In this document: positions 1 through 4,149 of the stretch, one piece after another
Layout of the letters: each line of letters starts with the position of its first letter
Position numbering within the stretch: position 1 is the first letter of the stretch
From: JBKHBQ01 sp046542305
GTDB lineage: Bacteria; Bacteroidota; Bacteroidia; Bacteroidales; 4484-276
Length of the DNA stretch: 5,303 nt
NCBI GenBank assembly: GCA_046542305.1
Contig: JBKHBQ010000268.1
Span: 1-5,303 of the forward strand
Direction of reading: 5' to 3'
Made by a program: the position numbers and the translations under genes
Notes under the pieces: generated by a model
Told to the model about the DNA's origin: nothing
Database searches by the model: none
Seen by the model: only the letters and a program-made list of their open reading frames with translations

Positions 1-14
1 TTCAGCGATCGGTT

Positions 15-803
15 TTATATTCCTGAGCCACTTTCTATACTTCCTGTCAGTTCATTGATAAACCGCGCCATTGGAGCGCCGTCCATCACATCATGGTCGA
101 GCAGGATGGTCATGGGAAGGATTTCCCGGATTTCGACCTTATTGCCGATGGCTACCGGCTTTTTTTGAATGGCGCTGATTCCGAAGCATACCGGATGGAT
201 GCTGAACGGAATAAACCAGCCCCTCACATTTCCTGCGGTGCCAATGGAGGTGAAAGCCACATTGCCCATGTTTTTGAACGACATTTTTGGATGGTCCAGG
301 AAATACCTCCAGAAAGTCATGCGCATGAAGCGGGGCAGGCGGTAATAGATATTTTCCATCCGTGACGATCTTTTTTGAAGTACAATATCCCGCCCGGTGA
401 TTTCCTTGTTGCGTGCCTCAGCAATTAGCCGGGTGATTTCCGAAATTGTGATTTCCTGTGCTTTTTCGATCACCAGCGGGATGGGTACCTTCCGGTTGTT
501 GATCTCCTTTTCCACGGCAACCGACACGTTTACATCTTCAAAAATCATCAGCCTGCGCCTGCCTTTCAGAAACGCTGTTGCGGCGTCATGATTTTTGATG
601 GTTCGTGCAATGGTGCTGATGAGCCAGGCATTGAATGATATCTTTTTAGGGTGGTTTCGGTTGTAATCCCTGATCAGCTTTCGGCCCTCGGTCACATCCA
701 GTTCGATCAGCCCCGTAACATGATGTTTGCGTTTGCCAATCCCGCCAATGTCGATGGTGGCGATCCTTGAAACGGGGAACGTTTCAATCCTGTGGTTTGT
801 CAT
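15..803 (-). CDS. Stand-alone 2-oxoacid dehydrogenase E2-type acyltransferase domain protein
   Basis: This 262-residue protein matches the catalytic (chloramphenicol acetyltransferase-like) domain of dihydrolipoamide acyltransferases. Near the C-terminus (residues 236-243) it has DHDVMDGA, the counterpart of the family's DHRxxDG signature. His237 and Asp241 fit the catalytic positions, while the usual Arg is Asp. Other family-like blocks are SFNAWLISTIARTI (56-69), the DVNVSVAVE strand (90-98), VPIPLVIEKA (106-115) and FGISAIQKKPVAIG (207-220). Full E2 proteins exceed 400 residues and carry lipoyl and peripheral-subunit-binding domains. Both are absent here, and the ORF begins almost at the catalytic domain. 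A basic, aromatic segment (about 143-170) looks like a family-specific insertion. No E1 or E3 gene is nearby, so a role in a classical dehydrogenase complex is doubtful. Transfer of an acyl group from CoA to an unknown acceptor is an inference. The protein is probably cytoplasmic, with no signal peptide. ATG at 803 was chosen because it precedes the first conserved block; the leader has no Shine-Dalgarno site. It ends with TAA at 15-17. Confidence 0.85.
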   Translation of the reverse strand: MTNHRIETFPVSRIATIDIGGIGKRKHHVTGLIELDVTEGRKLIRDYNRNHPKKISFNAWLISTIARTIKNHDAATAFLKGRRRLMIFEDVNVSVAVEKEINNRKVPIPLVIEKAQEITISEITRLIAEARNKEITGRDIVLQKRSSRMENIYYRLPRFMRMTFWRYFLDHPKMSFKNMGNVAFTSIGTAGNVRGWFIPFSIHPVCFGISAIQKKPVAIGNKVEIREILPMTILLDHDVMDGAPMARFINELTGSIESGSGI

Positions 804-827
804 GCCCGTGTATTGTGTAATTGCCTG

Positions 828-858
828 TAAAAATAGATGTAAGATTGGAGAATTACAA
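828..858 (-). promoter_or_regulatory. Candidate Bacteroidota promoter for the acyltransferase gene
   Basis: On the minus strand a TTG (858-856) is followed after 20 bp by TATTTTTA (835-828). This differs from the Bacteroidota -7 consensus TAnnTTTG only in its last base. The spacing fits the TTG-N19 to N21-TAnnTTTG arrangement known for the main sigma factor of this phylum. It would give a leader of roughly 20 nt before ATG at 803. AATTAC words flank it in opposite orientations (851-856 on plus, 822-817 on minus). The site is AT-rich, so a chance match is possible. Confidence 0.35.
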
Positions 859-864
859 GAGAAA

Positions 865-912
865 GCGAGAGGGCGATAAGGCGATAATGCGACAAGGTGA
901 TAAGGCGAAATG
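865..912 (+). repeat. 8-bp direct repeat, consensus GCGATAAG, six units
   Basis: Six contiguous 8-bp units can be read: GCGAGAGG, GCGATAAG, GCGATAAT, GCGACAAG, GTGATAAG and GCGAAATG. A separate pair, GCGATAAT and GCGAATGA, sits at 977-992. The two best units match exactly over seven bases, and the outer ones are degenerate, as expected of an old slippage-derived array. It lies about 60 bp upstream of the start codon of the acyltransferase gene, just behind its candidate promoter. No function can be assigned. Confidence 0.8.
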
Positions 913-1039
913 GTTGTGAATGGTTGTCATTGTTCTCTTTGTTGTGATGGTTGTGCAATTTGATGAATTTGATAGGGCGATAATGCGAATGATTCTTATG
1001 ACAGCGAAATCAAATGACGTACGCATTGTAGATGACGAT

Positions 1040-1259
1040 CAATTACGCGCAGCAAATCACAACAAATTACACGCAGCCAATTACAACAAATTACGCGATA
1101 GCCAATTACAACAAATTACGCGCAGCCAATTACAACAAATTACGCGCAGCAAATTACGATAAATTACGCGTAGCCAATTACAACAAATTACGCGATAGCC
1201 AATTACAACAAATTACGCGCAGCAAATTACAACAAATTACGTGTAGCCAAATTCGCGCA
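1040..1259 (+). repeat. Nested 24/25-bp tandem repeat (AATTAC array)
   Basis: Eight full units span 1052-1245. The consensus unit is the half GCCAATTACAA followed by the half CAAATTACGCGCA. Unit starts are 1052, 1076, 1101, 1125, 1149, 1173, 1198 and 1222. Units 2 and 6 are 25 bp, ending GCGATA instead of GCGCA; the rest are 24 bp. A half unit (1040-1051) precedes the array and a shortened 14-bp unit (1246-1259) ends it, 9 bp from the stop codon of the thioredoxin-like gene. Inside each unit ATTAC occurs twice, 10 bp apart and then 14 bp to the next unit, so the unit itself looks like a diverged doublet. Positions 1075-1126 are identical to 1172-1223, a 52-bp copy at 97-bp distance, which shows block duplication of four units. 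There are no unique spacers, so this is not CRISPR. Confidence 0.95.
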
Positions 1260-1268
1260 GCAAAGCTT

Positions 1269-2084
1269 CTATTTACTCCCGCACGAAGCCTTTTCCTTCG
1301 GCGAACAGGATTTGCTGCTTGGGCAGCATCCGCTCCCGCCGCTGCTACTTCCGAAATCGCGCGATACCATTGTGGAGGTGGCTTTGATCAGGTCGTTGCA
1401 GGTTGGAACGCTGTTGAATTTTCCAGAGATCTGGCCTACAGGATTTATTACGATCACTACAGGCTCTTCGGAAAGCTGGTATCCGATACGGGACAGAAAC
1501 GATTGCTCATCCTGGTCGGCAGCTTGCACGGTAATGATCTCCGGCGACGGATCCAGCGATGATTTTGATTCCTTCAGGACCTCGAGATATTTATTGTAGC
1601 TTTCGTCCTGTTGGTTATAAACCAGTGCGTAAACCGCCTTTTTCTGTGTACGGGCAGTCAGCACATCGTTATAGCATTTACTCGGAACATATTTTGCAAG
1701 TTTATCAGCGGTGATCTTTCCCGGTACCACACCGCCGGCAATGTATCCGGCCGGTGAAAGGATTACCACGTAGGGGGCCGGAAATCTGGTAAGCTGATAT
1801 TGATTAAGCAAGGGCATATTTTCCTCGAGGTCGCGGTTAAGCACGGCCACCATGGCATTGCTGCAAAGCGCTGCGGTTTCGTTGGCCAGGGTCATGGCTT
1901 CCGCAAGGCCGCTTTCGTTGTTATCGGTAATCACCATGATGGTGTTGGTTCCGGTTGCGGCGGCGCCGGCCAGTTCGGCGGGAAGATTGTTTTTAACAAT
2001 CTTTACTTCGTTGCCAGCTATAAGGCCGTGGCTGAATACGCCGATCAGGATCATTGTCAGAAAGGTAGCCATTTGCTTTTTCAT
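1269..2084 (-). CDS. Exported protein with two thioredoxin-like domains and a Cys-rich tail
   Basis: The protein has 271 residues. Residues 1-24 form a Sec signal peptide (MKKQ start, hydrophobic core MATFLTMILIGVF, cleavage near LIAG/NEV), so it should reach the periplasm or beyond. Two similar segments follow. Segment one (about 47-135) ends in PAPYVVILSPAGYIAGG and segment two (about 149-236) in EEPVVIVINPVGQISGK. Each has the form of the cis-proline, beta strand, Pro-x-Gly turn and final helix of a thioredoxin fold, preceded by a strand and helix (NTIMVITDNNE and KAVYALVYNQQ). Neither segment has a CXXC, so ordinary disulfide oxidoreductase activity is unlikely. The tail (246-271) is rich in Ser, Gly and Lys and has Cys253, Cys254, Cys260 and Cys268. 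It may bind a metal or form disulfides; that is inference. ATG at 2084 has AGAGGAT directly upstream, a Shine-Dalgarno-like site. It ends with TAG at 1269-1271, next to the repeat array. I do not recognise a named family. Confidence 0.85.
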   Translation of the reverse strand: MKKQMATFLTMILIGVFSHGLIAGNEVKIVKNNLPAELAGAAATGTNTIMVITDNNESGLAEAMTLANETAALCSNAMVAVLNRDLEENMPLLNQYQLTRFPAPYVVILSPAGYIAGGVVPGKITADKLAKYVPSKCYNDVLTARTQKKAVYALVYNQQDESYNKYLEVLKESKSSLDPSPEIITVQAADQDEQSFLSRIGYQLSEEPVVIVINPVGQISGKFNSVPTCNDLIKATSTMVSRDFGSSSGGSGCCPSSKSCSPKEKASCGSK

Positions 2085-2106
2085 ATCCTCTGTTTTTTAT
2101 GCAGCG

Positions 2107-2114
2107 CAAAAATA
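2107..2114 (-). promoter_or_regulatory. Possible -7 box for the thioredoxin-like gene
   Basis: On the minus strand this reads TATTTTTG, a full match to TAnnTTTG, 22 bp upstream of ATG at 2084. No TTG is present 19-21 bp further upstream, so only half of the expected promoter is seen. The leader would be short, about 16 nt, and would include the AGAGGAT ribosome-binding site at 2085-2091. Confidence 0.35.
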
Positions 2115-2181
2115 AGGATAAAACGCGGGAAAGGTTGGATTTGTTTCTCATCCGAAATGCCGCGCGAGATCAACAGAATGA

Positions 2182-2193
2182 TGATATATATCA
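2182..2193. promoter_or_regulatory. Perfect 12-bp palindrome TGATATATATCA
   Basis: The 12 bases equal their own reverse complement. The site lies 68 bp upstream of the -7 box of the minus-strand gene and about 280 bp upstream of the plus-strand promoter. It could be an operator, but alternating AT makes such palindromes common by chance. No second copy is seen in the window. Confidence 0.2.
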
Positions 2194-2471
2194 ATTTTGG
2201 GCGGTCGTCTTAAAAAGCAGTGCAATCAGACCATAAAAGTTGAATTCATTTTTTTTTGCCTTTTCGGGTTGTAGAACAAATTGTTTTTGCATTTTGATCC
2301 ATAATAAAGAGCATTTCCCTGGTAATCTGACGGCAGCGTTCATCGTAGGTTTTTTCTTCGGAAGCGGTATTGGTTTTATCAGCATCCGAACAAACCGGGA
2401 GAAGACCTTTACGAAATATAACGAGCGAAGCTGTATAGGCAAAAAAATATTCAAGAAATTTAATTTAGGTG

Positions 2472-2502
2472 TTGCATGATAACCTGATTTTGAATATATT
2501 TG
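2472..2502 (+). promoter_or_regulatory. Bacteroidota-type promoter for the T9SS cargo gene
   Basis: A TTG (2472-2474) is followed after 20 bp by TATATTTG (2495-2502), a full match to the -7 consensus TAnnTTTG, with spacing in the known 19-21 bp range. Transcription would start near 2508, giving a leader of about 33 nt before ATG at 2541. The leader has no Shine-Dalgarno sequence, as is usual in this phylum. It is the best promoter in the window. Confidence 0.65.
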
Positions 2503-2540
2503 CATAACAAAATTATTTCTCACTCCAATCTTATCTTGCT

Positions 2541-3914
2541 ATGAAATATTTAATACCAATTATCATTATGCTGGCCAATATTGCCGGCATTTCGCATAGC
2601 AGCGCCCAGCAGGTCATCGCTACAGGCGGCGGCTATTACCAAACCGAAAACATCGCCATGAGTTTCACCATCGGCGAGCCGGTAACCGAAACTTTTATCG
2701 GCGGCGATGTTATCCTCACACAGGGCTTTCAGCAGCCCTACAGTTTTTACCTCCAGCAAATTCTTAACATCCCTGCCGGCTGGAGCGGCGTTTCGACCTG
2801 GCTCGACCCGCTCAACAAAAGCCTGGACGGATTATTTGCGCCGGCTGCAAACGAGCTGATCATCCTCGCTTCGATGGATGGGTTCTATTATCCCGCGCAA
2901 AGCGTCAACACACCCGGCAACTGGAATTACCTTTCGGGCTACCAGGCCAAAGCCGAAAATGCTTTTGATCTCGCCGTTACGGGAACCAAAATCCCGGCGC
3001 AGGAATTAACGCTCAGCGAAGGCTGGAACCTGATCCCCGTGCTGAGCAGTTGCGATGCTGACGTGGAAGATTTATTCTCAGGTTTTAGTGAAGTCCAAAT
3101 CGTAAAAGAGGTGGCCGGAACAAAAATCTATTGGCCTGCCTACAACATCAACACGCTGGAAAACCTGATGCCGGGAAGGGCGTATTTTGTAGCTGCCGCA
3201 GATGCAGGGACAATCACTTTCCCGGCTTGCACAAAATCTTCCCCGAAAAGTCTGCACCGGCAAAAGCCTGAAAACACTACGCCGTGGAACGACCTGAGCT
3301 ATTCGGCCATTTCGCATGTGGTGGCGTTTCCGGCTGCTGCCCTCCAACATTCGGGCATCCGGCCCGGCGATGTAGTGGGCGCTTTTACACCCGACGGATT
3401 TTGCGCCGGACGGATGGAAATCCAACATCTCACAGCTAACACCTCCATCACAGTTTTTGCGGATGACGCCCTCACTGGCACAACCGACGGCTACCGGTAT
3501 GCCGAGCCTTTGCGCTTTCAGATTTACCGCCCCGGCTCCGGTGAAACCTTCAGGCTGTCCGTTAACTTCAATGCGACCATGCCTAACACAGGCTATTTTG
3601 CCGACCACGGCATTTCGGCCATCAGCAGCCTGAAACTGGAAATGATGGGATCAGCCGAAAACCCTGCCATCAAAGTGGATATTTATCCCAACCCTTCACA
3701 GGGCGTTTTTAACCTAACCCTCAGCCGCTGGCCCCAAAACCTGCGAATCCAAATTACCGACATGCGCGGCAGCATCATCAAGGAAATAACTCCAGATGCG
3801 CAAAACGAGGGCGCCGTATACCCCGTCCACCTCCCAGACAAATCCCGAGGCATTTATTTTTTGCAGTTGACGGGTGATGGCTTTGTGGCAATGGAAAAGG
3901 TGGTGGTGCAATAG
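2541..3914 (+). CDS. T9SS type A sorting domain-containing secreted protein with duplicated GW module
   Basis: This complete protein of 457 residues has a Sec signal peptide at 1-22 (hydrophobic core LIPIIIMLANIAG, cleavage near SSA/QQ). Residues 23-66 carry a Bacteroidota secreted-protein N-terminus (ATGGGYYQTE, FTIGEPVTETF, LTQGFQQP). Residues 74-152 and 155-228 are two diverged copies of one module, each with GW near the start, LF in the middle, Y.PA...NT..N, then G..Y....A. Residues 243-365 form a further domain (GDVVGAFTPDGFCAG, GISAISSLKL) that I know from other Bacteroidota surface proteins but cannot name. Residues 378-457 are the T9SS type A sorting domain (DIYPNPSQGVFNLTL, GSIIKEI, RGIYFLQL). 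By family knowledge, the sorting domain directs transport across the outer membrane and is then cleaved by the sortase, leaving the protein attached or released. No catalytic motif is visible, so a structural or binding role is inferred. ATG at 2541 is set by the signal peptide and the promoter. It ends with TAG at 3912-3914. Confidence 0.93.
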   Translation: MKYLIPIIIMLANIAGISHSSAQQVIATGGGYYQTENIAMSFTIGEPVTETFIGGDVILTQGFQQPYSFYLQQILNIPAGWSGVSTWLDPLNKSLDGLFAPAANELIILASMDGFYYPAQSVNTPGNWNYLSGYQAKAENAFDLAVTGTKIPAQELTLSEGWNLIPVLSSCDADVEDLFSGFSEVQIVKEVAGTKIYWPAYNINTLENLMPGRAYFVAAADAGTITFPACTKSSPKSLHRQKPENTTPWNDLSYSAISHVVAFPAAALQHSGIRPGDVVGAFTPDGFCAGRMEIQHLTANTSITVFADDALTGTTDGYRYAEPLRFQIYRPGSGETFRLSVNFNATMPNTGYFADHGISAISSLKLEMMGSAENPAIKVDIYPNPSQGVFNLTLSRWPQNLRIQITDMRGSIIKEITPDAQNEGAVYPVHLPDKSRGIYFLQLTGDGFVAMEKVVVQ

Positions 3915-3938
3915 AGAAATTATTTTATGCTGAATGTG

Positions 3939-3978
3939 AAACCTCTACGAGGTATCGAAGAACGTTGGGAGGTTTTTT
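3939..3978 (+). terminator. Possible intrinsic terminator after the T9SS cargo gene
   Basis: AAACCTC (3939-3945) can pair with GAGGTTT (3969-3975), and the stem runs into six T (3973-3978). It starts 25 bp after the stop codon, a sensible position. The loop is long (23 nt). The left arm can also pair with the nearer GAGGT (3949-3953) to form a compact ACCTC-TAC-GAGGT hairpin, which would compete with the terminator stem. The same bases belong to the hairpin element 3939-4078, so the terminator reading is only one possibility. Confidence 0.4.
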
Positions 3979-4078
3979 ACAATACCACAATGCCTCCGGC
4001 GAGAAAAATATCGTGCAGCGGTTAAAGCAGTGTAGAATATGGCATCAAGGATAATCACATACCGCGTAGCGTATCGAC
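3939..4078 (+). repeat. Hairpin-rich intergenic element, possibly a decayed dispersed repeat
   Basis: The stretch contains a perfect hairpin ACCTC-TAC-GAGGT (3941-3953), a short GCC-TCC-GGC (3992-4000) and ATACCGC-GTA-GCGTAT (4059-4074), which pairs fully except for one bulged C. Both outer hairpins have a 3-base TAC or GTA loop and run into the same word GTATCGA (3952-3958 and 4071-4077). TATCG occurs again at 4009-4013. Short palindromes with such loops spaced by AT-rich links are, as I recall them, typical of repeats scattered between genes in Bacteroidota. Only one copy lies in the window, so dispersal cannot be shown here. No ORF is present. Confidence 0.4.
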
Positions 4079-4149
4079 AAAACACGAATTAACAATATAA
4101 AGATCCAAAAAAATTCAATCAAATTATTTACCATCAAAATTTACCTTTT

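Larger units (their letters stand above)
804..1268. other. Repeat-rich intergenic spacer, 465 bp
   Basis: This spacer separates the start of the acyltransferase gene from the stop of the thioredoxin-like gene, both on the minus strand. It holds a candidate promoter (828-858), an 8-bp direct repeat (865-912), a stretch with three ATGGTTGT words (910-917, 920-927, 948-955), a stray pair of 8-bp units (977-992) and the 24/25-bp array (1040-1259). Open frames cross the array on the plus strand only because 24 is divisible by three. They translate to repetitive peptides of the ANYNKLR type and run on antisense into the neighbouring gene, so I regard the spacer as non-coding. Confidence 0.75.
2085..2540. 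other. Divergent intergenic region, 456 bp, AT-rich
   Basis: This region lies between the divergently transcribed thioredoxin-like gene and T9SS cargo gene. It holds a candidate minus-strand -7 box (2107-2114), a 12-bp palindrome (2182-2193), a run of nine T (2249-2257) and a good plus-strand promoter (2472-2502). Two overlapping open frames, 2191-2523 on minus (110 codons) and 2240-2479 on plus (79 codons), have no recognisable domain, signal peptide or ribosome-binding site. I treat them as chance frames. About 280 bp (2194-2471) remain without an assigned role. Confidence 0.6.

Noticed and set aside
93..591. Plus-strand frames of 90 and 64 codons opposite the acyltransferase gene
   Set aside because: They lie antisense to a gene with intact catalytic motifs and show no motif themselves.
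1040..1259. CRISPR array
   Set aside because: Units are contiguous, with no unique spacers of 25-40 bp, and no cas gene is present.
1040..1259. Iterons of a replication origin
   Set aside because: No replication initiator gene or other plasmid gene is in the window, and the flanking genes look chromosomal.
920..1562. Plus-strand open frames across the repeat array encoding ANYNKLR-like repeats (920-1162 and 1032-1562)
   Set aside because: They stay open only because the 24-bp unit is divisible by three. They have no promoter or ribosome-binding site, and the longer one runs about 290 bp antisense into the thioredoxin-like gene.
2191..2523. Small gene in the divergent spacer (110 codons on minus, or 79 codons on plus at 2240-2479)
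   Set aside because: No recognisable domain, no ribosome-binding site, and the minus frame covers the well-matched plus-strand promoter. Both frames look like chance in AT-rich DNA.
3078..3608. 176-codon minus-strand frame inside the T9SS cargo gene
   Set aside because: It is antisense to a gene with clear domains on the plus strand and has no family resemblance of its own.
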